Position numbers and translations under genes: made by a program. This document shows, piece by piece, positions 1-5,907 of a stretch of 7,765 bases of DNA. Within the stretch, counting starts at the first letter, position 1. Each line of letters opens with the position of its first letter. Origin of the DNA: Gallionellaceae bacterium (GTDB taxonomy: Bacteria > Pseudomonadota > Gammaproteobacteria > Burkholderiales > Gallionellaceae); contig CANFCA010000041.1 in the NCBI GenBank assembly GCA_947445045.1, positions 1-7,765 of the forward strand. Direction: 5' to 3'. Under the pieces are notes generated by a model. The model was not told the origin of the DNA. It made no database searches and saw nothing but the letters and a program-made list of their open reading frames with translations.

Positions 1-48
1 CAGCAAGTTCAAAAGACTGACTCTGTAAAAGTAGGGGTTAACGGTTAA
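1..48 (+). CDS. possible 3' end of an upstream plus-strand gene (partial)
   Basis: Reading from base 1 in frame 1 gives 15 codons (QQVQKTDSVKVGVNG) and then a TAA at 46-48. The other two plus frames stop earlier, at 26-28 and 18-20. A plus-strand hairpin with a T run lies further on at 188-214, which would fit the end of a plus-strand transcription unit. Fifteen codons are too few to recognise a family, and an open frame this short occurs easily by chance. The product is unknown and this is a tentative call. Confidence 0.2.
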   Translation, partial: QQVQKTDSVKVGVNG

Positions 49-331
49 CGTGCAGAAAGATATTCAACGAGCCCTTAAATTTTTTGTCAGTCAGATGCTC
101 GGGCATTTTGTTCATATTCCCAACGGCACTATTGGCGTGGAAATCCATTTAAAGTTATTGAGTAGTTTAAGTAAGTTGTTTGGATTGCTATTTATCTTTG
201 GATAAATAGTTTTTAGCAAATACCATTCGCTGTGGCAAATAGCGATGTGAAGATGAAGTCAAATGCAAAGTTGCTGTTCACGTTTTGAATATGCTCACAA
301 GAAATGTAAAAAAACCTACATTATTAAATGA
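49..331. other. left-edge intergenic region, no convincing gene
   Basis: I see no convincing gene in this AT-rich stretch. GTTAACG occurs twice in tandem at 37-50, at its left border. Two short open frames exist: minus strand 148-38 (36 codons, ATG directly after a stop codon) and plus strand 50-205 (51 codons, GTG start). They overlap each other, neither has a clear ribosome site, and I recognise neither product, so both could be chance. The stretch also holds the hairpin at 188-209 and a small inverted repeat, AATGTA/TACATT, at 303-308 and 317-322 around an A run. Confidence 0.5.
188..214 (+). terminator. weak Rho-independent terminator candidate
   Basis: A perfect 9-bp stem, CTATTTATC (188-196) with GATAAATAG (201-209), closes a TTTG loop and is followed directly by five T (210-214). 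Geometry and T run fit an intrinsic terminator for transcription from the left. Only two of the nine stem pairs are G-C, so it would be weak. The flanks TTGCT (185-189) and AGCAA (215-219) are also complementary, which offers an alternative fold that would absorb the T run. Confidence 0.35.
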
Positions 332-365
332 AGAGGCGCAGTATTTCTAGAAATACCGCGCCTCT
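308..365 (-). terminator. long hairpin, likely terminator of the cytochrome operon
   Basis: AGAGGCGC (332-339) pairs with GCGCCTCT (358-365). After a single A/C mismatch (340/357) the pairing continues through the palindrome GTATTTCTAGAAATAC (341-356). The hairpin begins 22 nt past the stop codon of the last cytochrome gene. On the minus strand the T run is not immediate: TTCATTTAAT follows the stem, and a run of seven T comes later (complement of 308-314). It would therefore act as an intrinsic terminator with a displaced U tract, as a 3'-end stabiliser, or both. The plus-strand side has no T run, so it reads best as serving the minus strand. Confidence 0.6.
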
Positions 366-387
366 AAATACTTGATAACGAGCAATA

Positions 388-1086
388 CTAAAGTCCAGAA
401 ATATACTCAGCTAGTGCATCAACTTCAGCATCAGTTAGCGACTTAGTGATTCTATTCATAATTGCGCCTGGACTGTTGCTACGAATACCTTCGCGGAAGT
501 TAACTATCTGCCCTTTTATATAGGCCTTATGTTGACCGCCAAGAACTGGGAAAGCAGAGGTGTGTGGGGTTAAACCTTTGCCATTAACACCATGGCAGTT
601 TACGCAGGCAATTACCATGCGTTTAATATCACCTTTCAAAAATATATTCTTGCCAACGGGATTGTCGGTGGCAACAGCGCCTTTCATCATGGTGCGACTG
701 GCAAAGTAGTTGCCGATATTAATCAGCTCGTCATCAGTCAAAGTTGCTGCCATTGCATTCATAATCTGATGAGTGCGAACCCCAGCTTGATAATTGCGAA
801 CTTGTTTGACGATGTAATCGCTATATTGTCCAGCTAGTTTAGGAGCAAGTGGTTCTACACTATTTCCATCTTCGCCATGGCAACCTTGGCATAGTTGTGA
901 TTTATCCTTTCCTGCAGTTGCGTCACCCGTACTGCTGCGAATTTTGATGGCATCAGGATTATCAACATTGGTCTCGATACGACCAGTCAAAGGATTAGTC
1001 TGTTCGCTTTTGGCGAAGGCAGTACTTGAAACTAGCAGAGCAATGATAGTGAGGCTTGCAGTAAGATTTTTTTTGAAGTGAAACAT
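388..1086 (-). CDS. periplasmic di-haem cytochrome c, c4 family (third gene of operon)
   Basis: This predicted exported electron carrier has 232 residues. A signal peptide (KK, then a hydrophobic stretch at about 8-22) ends at a likely AFA cleavage site near residue 25. Two CXXCH haem sites follow, CQGCH at 66-70 and CVNCH at 161-165. Each lies in a cytochrome c fold of about 90 residues, the two-domain layout of cytochrome c4. Likely axial methionines are M109 (HQIM) and M210 (AIMN), chosen because both are kept in the paralogue at 1926-2672. Over about 168 aligned residues the two are about 64% identical by hand count. The start is supported by a strong GGAGGAG site 6 nt upstream. It is the last gene of the minus-strand operon, 59 bp after its neighbour and just before a hairpin. 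Family-level role: shuttling electrons to a terminal oxidase or reductase; the specific partner is unknown. Confidence 0.9.
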   Translation of the reverse strand: MFHFKKNLTASLTIIALLVSSTAFAKSEQTNPLTGRIETNVDNPDAIKIRSSTGDATAGKDKSQLCQGCHGEDGNSVEPLAPKLAGQYSDYIVKQVRNYQAGVRTHQIMNAMAATLTDDELINIGNYFASRTMMKGAVATDNPVGKNIFLKGDIKRMVIACVNCHGVNGKGLTPHTSAFPVLGGQHKAYIKGQIVNFREGIRSNSPGAIMNRITKSLTDAEVDALAEYISGL

Positions 1087-1092
1087 TTCGTT

Positions 1093-1099
1093 CTCCTCC
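1093..1099 (-). promoter_or_regulatory. strong ribosome binding site of the third cytochrome gene
   Basis: The minus strand reads GGAGGAG, 6 nt before the ATG at 1086, a near-ideal Shine-Dalgarno site that fixes the start. It is the strongest such site of the three cytochrome genes, so the last gene may be translated well despite its distal position; that last point is inference. Confidence 0.75.
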
Positions 1100-1145
1100 G
1101 CCTTAAATATCTATAACAGCGGTATGTATGGTTGCAAAAAGATAA

Positions 1146-1877
1146 TTATTTTTGAGGGATTGCATGACTATCACCCCTAGGGTCAACTCTAGGTGCGGTA
1201 GATAGGAATGACGCAATGTTCAAAATATCATCATCCGATAATTTTTTTGCAATGCCACGCATGATGCCTACTTTGAGTACGACTGGATCATTCGTTCTAG
1301 TTCCAGCTTTGAAATTAGTCAATTGATTAAATAAGTAGACAAATTTTTGCTGGTTAATCGCTGGGTATCGAGGGTCGCGACCATTAAAACCATGGCAATC
1401 TTGGCAAGCAGGAACTTTTCCCGAAATGCCGCGCATCACAATCGCTTTGCCCAGTTCTACATTGCCAACTTTAGTGCCGTCAGAGGCAAGCCCTTTCAAA
1501 TCAGAAGGCTCAACTTCGTACTCAAGCGAACTCATGTATCCTGCAACATCAACTCGATCCTGATCAGTCAATGCTCTTGCAAAGCCATTCATTACCGCAC
1601 CCATACCCTCAGGGTTGCGCTTGTCGGCGGCAAATTCATCGAGTTGCTTCTTAATGTATTGTGCGCCGATATTAGACAATCGTGGTGCGCCCATGCCATC
1701 GTTGCCTAGGCCTTTTTCACCGTGGCATCCCATGCATGCTGCAGCTTCCCCTTTGCCCTCATTAAAAATGGTTTGACCATTCAGAACATCAACATTGCCT
1801 GCAATAGCTGTACCGATTTGCAAACTTGTTGTTGCTATAGCCAACCAAGACAACAGTGTTAGTTTAGATTTTTTCAT
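1146..1877 (-). CDS. periplasmic di-haem cytochrome c, divergent c4-like (second gene of operon)
   Basis: The 243-residue product starts with a signal peptide (KKSK, then a hydrophobic segment) with probable cleavage after AIA near residue 26. Haem sites are CMGCH at 48-52 and CQDCH at 158-162. Candidate axial methionines are M92 or M96 in domain 1 and M206 (GIMRG) in domain 2. It keeps the two-domain c4 plan but differs clearly from its flanking paralogues: it lacks the LCQGCH and PVLGGQHK blocks they share, has a longer segment between the domains (about 115-142), and carries a polar 16-residue tail after the last helix. The upstream site is weak, a GGCGGG only a few bases before the ATG. 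It lies 48 bp after the first cytochrome gene and 59 bp before the third, so co-transcription is likely. It may sit at a different point in the same electron chain or bind a different partner (inference). Confidence 0.87.
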   Translation of the reverse strand: MKKSKLTLLSWLAIATTSLQIGTAIAGNVDVLNGQTIFNEGKGEAAACMGCHGEKGLGNDGMGAPRLSNIGAQYIKKQLDEFAADKRNPEGMGAVMNGFARALTDQDRVDVAGYMSSLEYEVEPSDLKGLASDGTKVGNVELGKAIVMRGISGKVPACQDCHGFNGRDPRYPAINQQKFVYLFNQLTNFKAGTRTNDPVVLKVGIMRGIAKKLSDDDILNIASFLSTAPRVDPRGDSHAIPQK

Positions 1878-1925
1878 TTTCCCGCCTTAGTTTTTAAGGT
1901 TTAATTATTTAGAGATTGAGGTAGA

Positions 1926-2672
1926 TTAAAGTCCTGAGATGTAATCAGCCAATGCTTCCAACTCAGTATCGTTGAGGCGCTGCACCATAATATTCATCAC
2001 CCCTCCCGGGCTATTACTACGATCACCCAGTCTGAAATTGATCAGTTGACCTAGTAGGTAATCTTTGTGTTGACCGCCAAGAACAGGAAATGCTGAATTT
2101 TCAGGTGTTTTTCCTTTACCTGTTACTCCATGGCACTGCGCACAGGCCACAAGCATTCTAGACATATCACCATTCATAAATAAATCTTTGCCAAGTTGGT
2201 TGTTTGCGCTGGATCCACTTCCTTTCATCATCGGTTTGTTCGCAAAAAATGCACCAATATCCGCTAACTCATCTTCCGTAACTGAAGCCGCAACTGCTCC
2301 CATGATTTGATGGGTTCGAATACCCGCTTGATAGTTGCGCACTTGTTTTGCTATGTAGTTGCCATACTGACCTGCTAATTTTGGAATGAGTGGTTCAGTA
2401 CTAATACCTTCTTCTCCATGGCAACCTTGACATAGTGCAGCTTTATCAGCCCCAGCTACCGCATCGCCTTTGCCGCCTCGAAGCTTGAGAGCTGCTGCAC
2501 TCGTATAATCTGCCACAGGTGTGCTGGCAGTTGTGACTGCTGGTGCCGCTGGTACTGCTGGAGCAGGTTGGGGGTTTGCTTGTTTGGCCTTGCTTGCAGC
2601 AAACGTCGCTGAAGAAGTAACTAGGAATGCAAGCGCAAGGCTAGCAGCAATCTTGGTTTTCAAGTGAAACAT
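1926..2672 (-). CDS. periplasmic di-haem cytochrome c, c4 family, with Ala/Pro linker (first gene of operon)
   Basis: The chosen start gives 248 residues. An in-frame ATG at 2687 would add five residues, but AGGA lies 8 nt before the ATG at 2672, and the shorter start MFHLKTK matches MFHFKKN of the paralogue at 388-1086. The signal peptide ends at about TFA, residue 25. Next comes a low-complexity Ala/Pro/Thr linker (about 29-54) with no clear counterpart in the paralogue. Haem sites are CQGCH at 81-85 and CAQCH at 177-181, with likely axial methionines M124 and M226. In domain 1 a second Met seen in the paralogue (M112) is Val here, which supports the HQIM methionine as the ligand. The linker could let the haem domains swing or reach a membrane partner. 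It is the promoter-proximal gene of the operon. The electron donor and acceptor cannot be told from the sequence. Confidence 0.9.
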   Translation of the reverse strand: MFHLKTKIAASLALAFLVTSSATFAASKAKQANPQPAPAVPAAPAVTTASTPVADYTSAAALKLRGGKGDAVAGADKAALCQGCHGEEGISTEPLIPKLAGQYGNYIAKQVRNYQAGIRTHQIMGAVAASVTEDELADIGAFFANKPMMKGSGSSANNQLGKDLFMNGDMSRMLVACAQCHGVTGKGKTPENSAFPVLGGQHKDYLLGQLINFRLGDRSNSPGGVMNIMVQRLNDTELEALADYISGL

Positions 2673-2680
2673 GTTGGTAA

Positions 2681-2684
2681 TCCT
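2681..2684 (-). promoter_or_regulatory. ribosome binding site that selects the start of the first cytochrome gene
   Basis: AGGA on the minus strand ends 8 nt before the ATG at 2672. It lies just inside the alternative reading from the ATG at 2687, so it supports the shorter protein. Confidence 0.6.
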
Positions 2685-2726
2685 CATGTCGTTTTTGTAA
2701 GTGTTATTCGGACCTGCTAGGTTGTA

Positions 2727-2755
2727 ACTATGCTACTGAAACTTTTTTGCGTCAA
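2727..2755 (-). promoter_or_regulatory. sigma70-like promoter for the cytochrome operon
   Basis: On the minus strand TTGACG (complement of 2755-2750) is a near-consensus -35 box. After exactly 17 bp comes CATAGT (complement of 2732-2727), a 4-of-6 match to the -10 consensus. Transcription would start near 2720, leaving a leader of about 48 nt before the ATG at 2672. I see no clear FNR-type operator next to it. Confidence 0.5.
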
Positions 2756-2988
2756 TGTTGTCGTTTATCATGATCCAACGAAAGGAACACCTAACATTTA
2801 CTATTCAATTTTAAAGTTGCACAGCTGACATGACGAATCCTACTCAAACAATTCCTTACTAACAAAGTAGTTGGCTATGAATTTTCATAGGATATAGCTC
2901 CTGTGTCTTGTGGTGGATATGACAGGATGTTTGTACTGCTACTAACTCATTTAGTTATTGGAAATTGTCGTTGAAGATGGGATGCGCC
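2756..2988. other. divergent intergenic region between cytochrome and yej operons
   Basis: No gene is supported here. With the promoters on either side, this AT-rich stretch is the core of a 353-bp spacer between two divergent operons. It holds a perfect palindrome at 2875-2890 and a weaker inverted repeat, TCGTT/AACGA, at 2761-2781 around ATCATGAT. Several TTG-type boxes occur on the plus strand, but none pairs convincingly with a -10 box. Confidence 0.6.
2875..2890. repeat. perfect palindrome, candidate operator
   Basis: CTATGAATTTTCATAG consists of two 7-bp arms (CTATGAA and TTCATAG) around a central TT. No T run follows, and a 2-nt loop is too small for a good RNA hairpin, so a binding site for a dimeric regulator is more plausible than a terminator. 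It lies about 135 bp upstream of yejA and about 120 bp upstream of the cytochrome -35 box. I do not recognise the regulator. Confidence 0.3.
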
Positions 2989-3017
2989 ATGACTTGAAAG
3001 CAGCATTCCGCTACACT
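2989..3017 (+). promoter_or_regulatory. possible yejA promoter abutting the start codon
   Basis: ATGACT (2989-2994, 4 of 6 to the -35 consensus) and TACACT (3012-3017, 4 of 6 to the -10 consensus) are separated by 17 bp. A start 6-9 nt after the -10 box falls at 3023-3026, on or just before the yejA ATG. No Shine-Dalgarno site precedes that ATG, so the mRNA may be leaderless or nearly so. Both boxes are only partial matches, so this is tentative. Confidence 0.35.
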
Positions 3018-3025
3018 CTCGCGCC

Positions 3026-4855
3026 ATGAGAATGTTTTCGCGCTTTTCGTTTTATCTATTGTTGGGTTTACCTTTCGGTTTTTCGGATACGGCTTTTGCC
3101 GCCCATGCGATTGCTTTGCATGGCACGCCCAAGTACCCAGCAACCTTTACCCAATTTGCTTACGTCAACGCGCAAGCCCCGCAAGGTGGAGAGCTACATA
3201 CGTCGGGGTTGGGAAATTTCGAGAAGTTGAATCCGTTTATCCTCAAAGGGTTGGCGGCAGATGGGTTGCAGTATCTAGTATTCGAGACGTTGGGAGTAGC
3301 TTCTTGGGACGAGCCAGATACGGTTTATGGGCTGCTCGCGGAAGACATTGCTTTAGCATCTGATGAACTTTCTTTGACCTTTCGTCTTAATCGCAAAGCG
3401 CGATTTTCCAACGGCGATCCTGTATTAGCGGAGGATGTTAAATACTCTTTCGATAGGTTGATGAGTAAGTCGGCAGCCCCGTTGTATAGCCGCTATTGGA
3501 GCGATGTTAAGCAGATGGTGGTGGTTGATCCCTACACCGTGCGAGCTGATTTCAAGCGCAAAAATCATGAGTTGAAATTAGTAATCTGTCAGTTGCCTGT
3601 TTTCTCGCGCAAATGGGGCAATGGGAAGTCATTCGAGAAAATTATATTAGATAAACCCTTGGCGAGTGGTCCCTATGTTGTTGAGGATTTTGACTTGGGC
3701 AAGCACATTACCTATCGTCGCAACCCGAATTATTGGGGAAACGATCACCCGACGCGGCGTGGGATGTTTAATTTTGAGCGCATCACTTATCGTTATTACA
3801 AAGACGCATTGACTCGTATGGAAGGATTGAAGGCGGGCGAAATTGATTTGATTCAGGAGAATTCATCGAAGAATTGGGCTCGCAGCCACCAAGGTAAGCG
3901 CTGGGATCAGGGCGAATTGGTTAAGCAGCTTTTCCCGCACTCTAATGGTGCGGGTTGGCAGGGCTTCTCGATGAATTTGCGCCGTCCGATTTTTCAAGAT
4001 AAGCGAGTCAGAAAAGCCTTATGGTTAGCGATGGATTTTGAGTGGATGAATCGCCAATTATTTTTTAATTTGTATGCGCGCAGTCCCAGTTATTTCAGCA
4101 ATACCGAATTGGCGGCGACAGGCTTGCCTAATGAGCGCGAAGTGAAAGTGTTGGGTGAATTGCAAAAAACTTTTGGCGACAAGTTGCCCGCTGAAATTTT
4201 TGCCGAGATACCAGCACCACCCAAAACAACGCCGCCAAATTCTTTGCGTGATAATTTAAGGCAATCACGGGATCTATTGACGCAAGCAGGCTGGACGTAC
4301 CGTGATGGCGCATTGCGCAATGCTCAGGGGCTGCCGTTTAGATTTGAGATGATGCTTCCGGATCGGCTTTACGAAAGAATAGCCGCTGCTTATGCGCGTA
4401 ATTTGGAAAAGCTTGGCATTCAAATGGATTACCGCGCGTACGACGCGGCGCTTGGGCAGCGTAAGGAAGAGAACTTCGACTATGACATGACTATAGGGTT
4501 GATGGGTGGATCGCAAAGTCCTGGCAATGAGTTGTTTGATTACTTTGGTTCGGCAAGCCGCGATCAACCAGGTTCTAATAATATTATGGGCATCGCCGAT
4601 CCTGTGGTGGATGAATTGATAGGTCGGATTGTTCAAGCGGAGCATCGCGAAGATTTGGTGACCTTGGTGCGCGTGTTGGATCGCGTGTTGCGTCTTGGTT
4701 ATTACATCGTGCCACATTTCCATAGCCAAAATCATCGCGTGTCTTTCCGCCGCACTTTGGCGCAACCGAGTGTGTTGCCTAGCTATTACCGCATCGAAGA
4801 GTGGGCGGTGGAAACGTGGTGGATGAAGCCTAAAAGTCAGGAGACTAAGCCATGA
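3026..4855 (+). CDS. yejA: YejA, periplasmic peptide-binding protein of the YejABEF importer
   Basis: This is a family 5 extracellular solute-binding protein of 609 residues, close to the roughly 600 of E. coli YejA. It captures peptides in the periplasm for the YejBE channel; in E. coli the system imports microcin C. A signal peptide (1-25, ending TAFA) is followed by mature sequence starting AHAIAL. Blocks I recall from E. coli YejA are visible: GTPKYP and YVNAQAPQGG (33-55), PLASGPY (211-217), KNWAR...GKRWD (282-293), RRPIF.D.RVR.A (319-331) and the DFEWMN and SYF.NTE stretches (337-361). The start at 3026 has no Shine-Dalgarno site. A second in-frame ATG at 3032 is equally possible; upstream, a stop at 2990-2992 closes the frame. 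The stop overlaps the yejB start. Substrate specificity in this organism is unknown. Confidence 0.93.
   Translation: MRMFSRFSFYLLLGLPFGFSDTAFAAHAIALHGTPKYPATFTQFAYVNAQAPQGGELHTSGLGNFEKLNPFILKGLAADGLQYLVFETLGVASWDEPDTVYGLLAEDIALASDELSLTFRLNRKARFSNGDPVLAEDVKYSFDRLMSKSAAPLYSRYWSDVKQMVVVDPYTVRADFKRKNHELKLVICQLPVFSRKWGNGKSFEKIILDKPLASGPYVVEDFDLGKHITYRRNPNYWGNDHPTRRGMFNFERITYRYYKDALTRMEGLKAGEIDLIQENSSKNWARSHQGKRWDQGELVKQLFPHSNGAGWQGFSMNLRRPIFQDKRVRKALWLAMDFEWMNRQLFFNLYARSPSYFSNTELAATGLPNEREVKVLGELQKTFGDKLPAEIFAEIPAPPKTTPPNSLRDNLRQSRDLLTQAGWTYRDGALRNAQGLPFRFEMMLPDRLYERIAAAYARNLEKLGIQMDYRAYDAALGQRKEENFDYDMTIGLMGGSQSPGNELFDYFGSASRDQPGSNNIMGIADPVVDELIGRIVQAEHREDLVTLVRVLDRVLRLGYYIVPHFHSQNHRVSFRRTLAQPSVLPSYYRIEEWAVETWWMKPKSQETKP
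4839..4843 (+). promoter_or_regulatory. ribosome binding site of yejB
   Basis: AGGAG inside the end of yejA lies 8 nt before the ATG at 4852 and 11 nt before a second ATG at 4855. The spacing favours 4852, which gives the ATGA overlap. Confidence 0.65.
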
Positions 4856-5907
4856 TGCGCTACATAGGCAAACGCCTGCTGTTGATGATCCCGACGTTAT
4901 TGGGCGTACTTTTTTTGACCTTTGTGGTGATTCAATTTGTTCCCGGTGGACCTGTTGAGCAGATGGTTAGCGAGATGCGTGGTAAGGGCGGTGGGGGTGC
5001 TGAGGCGGGCGGTTCACAGCAAGCTCTATATCGCGGACAGCAAGGCATTGATGCGGAACGTTTGGCGGAAATAAAAGTGTTATATGGCTTTGATAAGCCC
5101 GCGCCAGAACGCTTTTGGATGATGTTGAAAGGATTCGCCACTTTCGATTTGGGTACAAGTTTTTTCCATCAAAAATCGGTGTGGTCACTGATTAAGGAAA
5201 AAATGCCTGTTTCTATTTCATTGGGGTTTTGGGCATTGGCAATTACCTATCTGATTTCCATTCCTGTGGGTATTGCTAAAGCATTACGTGACGGCTCGCG
5301 CTTTGACACGGTGACCAGTTTTATCATTATGAGCGGCTATGCAATTCCTGGCTTTGTGCTGGGCGTAGTGCTGTTGGTGCTGTTTGGTGGCGGGAGTTTT
5401 TTGCAATGGTTTCCACTGCGCGGGCTGACTTCAGATAATTGGGCGCAACTTTCGCTGAGCGGTAAAGTGCTGGATTATTTATGGCACATCACGTTGCCTG
5501 TGTTTGCTGAAGTGGTCGGCAGCTTTGCAGTAATTACTATGTTGACCAAAAACACTTTCATCGAAGAGATACGCAAACAGTATGTTTTGACGGCGCGCGC
5601 CAAAGGGCTGCCAGAGCGTACCGTGATTTATCGGCACATTTTCCGCAATGCGCTACTTCCTTTATTGACGGGATTCCCAGCGGCATTCATAGGCGCGTTT
5701 TTTACTGGCAGCTTGTTGATTGAAACATTATTTTCCTTGGATGGTCTTGGCATGTTGTCGTACAACGCCATCATGCAGCGCGACTTTCCCGTGGTGATGG
5801 GCATGTTGTTTATCTTCACGCTCGCAGGGTTGTTTGCCAAGTTAATCTCAGACATCAGCTACGTGTTAGCCGATCCGCGTGTGAAATTTGAAGGAGTGGC
5901 TTCGTGA
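4852..5907 (+). CDS. yejB: YejB, inner-membrane permease of the YejABEF importer
   Basis: This 351-residue binding-protein-dependent transport permease forms half of the membrane channel with YejE. A first membrane helix (about 9-30) with the VIQF.PGGPVEQ motif is followed by a periplasmic region holding a Gly-rich stretch (44-54), which is variable in the family. The GLDP-like segment of E. coli YejB appears here as GIDAERLAEIK, then YGFDKP. Further helices lie at about 120-142, 155-180, 214-231, 270-293 and 313-332. The EAA coupling loop that docks on the ATPase is at about 248-267 (ARAKGLPERTVIYRHIFRNA). The C-terminal ISDISYVLADPRVKFEG block is typical. It overlaps yejA and yejE by 4 bp each, implying coupled translation. 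Identification rests on recalled similarity to E. coli YejB and on gene order. Confidence 0.95.
   Translation: MMRYIGKRLLLMIPTLLGVLFLTFVVIQFVPGGPVEQMVSEMRGKGGGGAEAGGSQQALYRGQQGIDAERLAEIKVLYGFDKPAPERFWMMLKGFATFDLGTSFFHQKSVWSLIKEKMPVSISLGFWALAITYLISIPVGIAKALRDGSRFDTVTSFIIMSGYAIPGFVLGVVLLVLFGGGSFLQWFPLRGLTSDNWAQLSLSGKVLDYLWHITLPVFAEVVGSFAVITMLTKNTFIEEIRKQYVLTARAKGLPERTVIYRHIFRNALLPLLTGFPAAFIGAFFTGSLLIETLFSLDGLGMLSYNAIMQRDFPVVMGMLFIFTLAGLFAKLISDISYVLADPRVKFEGVAS
5891..5896 (+). promoter_or_regulatory. ribosome binding site selecting the GTG start of yejE
   Basis: AAGGAG lies 7 nt before the GTG at 5904. This strong site supports the GTG start and the GTGA overlap with the yejB stop, so the extra N-terminal residues of YejE are likely real. 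Confidence 0.7.

Noticed and set aside
38..148. 36-codon minus-strand frame at the left edge
   Set aside because: It starts directly after a stop codon, has no Shine-Dalgarno site, overlaps another short frame, and matches no family I know. Not enough to call a gene.
592..837. 81-codon plus-strand frame inside the last cytochrome gene
   Set aside because: It is antisense to a well-supported di-haem cytochrome with a strong ribosome site, and its product has no recognisable motif.
1347..1709. 120-codon plus-strand frame inside the middle cytochrome gene
   Set aside because: It is an antisense shadow of the cytochrome gene, with no ribosome site or recognisable domain.
2673..2687. ATG at 2687 as the start of the first cytochrome gene
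   Set aside because: The AGGA site lies inside this extension and fits the ATG at 2672, where the N-terminus also aligns with the paralogue.
2955..3143. 62-codon minus-strand frame across the yejA start
   Set aside because: It overlaps the yejA signal peptide region and the likely yejA promoter. Its product is not recognisable.
4274..4765. 163-codon open frame on the minus strand
   Set aside because: It lies wholly inside yejA, whose protein matches a known family along its length. The antisense product is rich in His, Arg and Ile and shows no family features.
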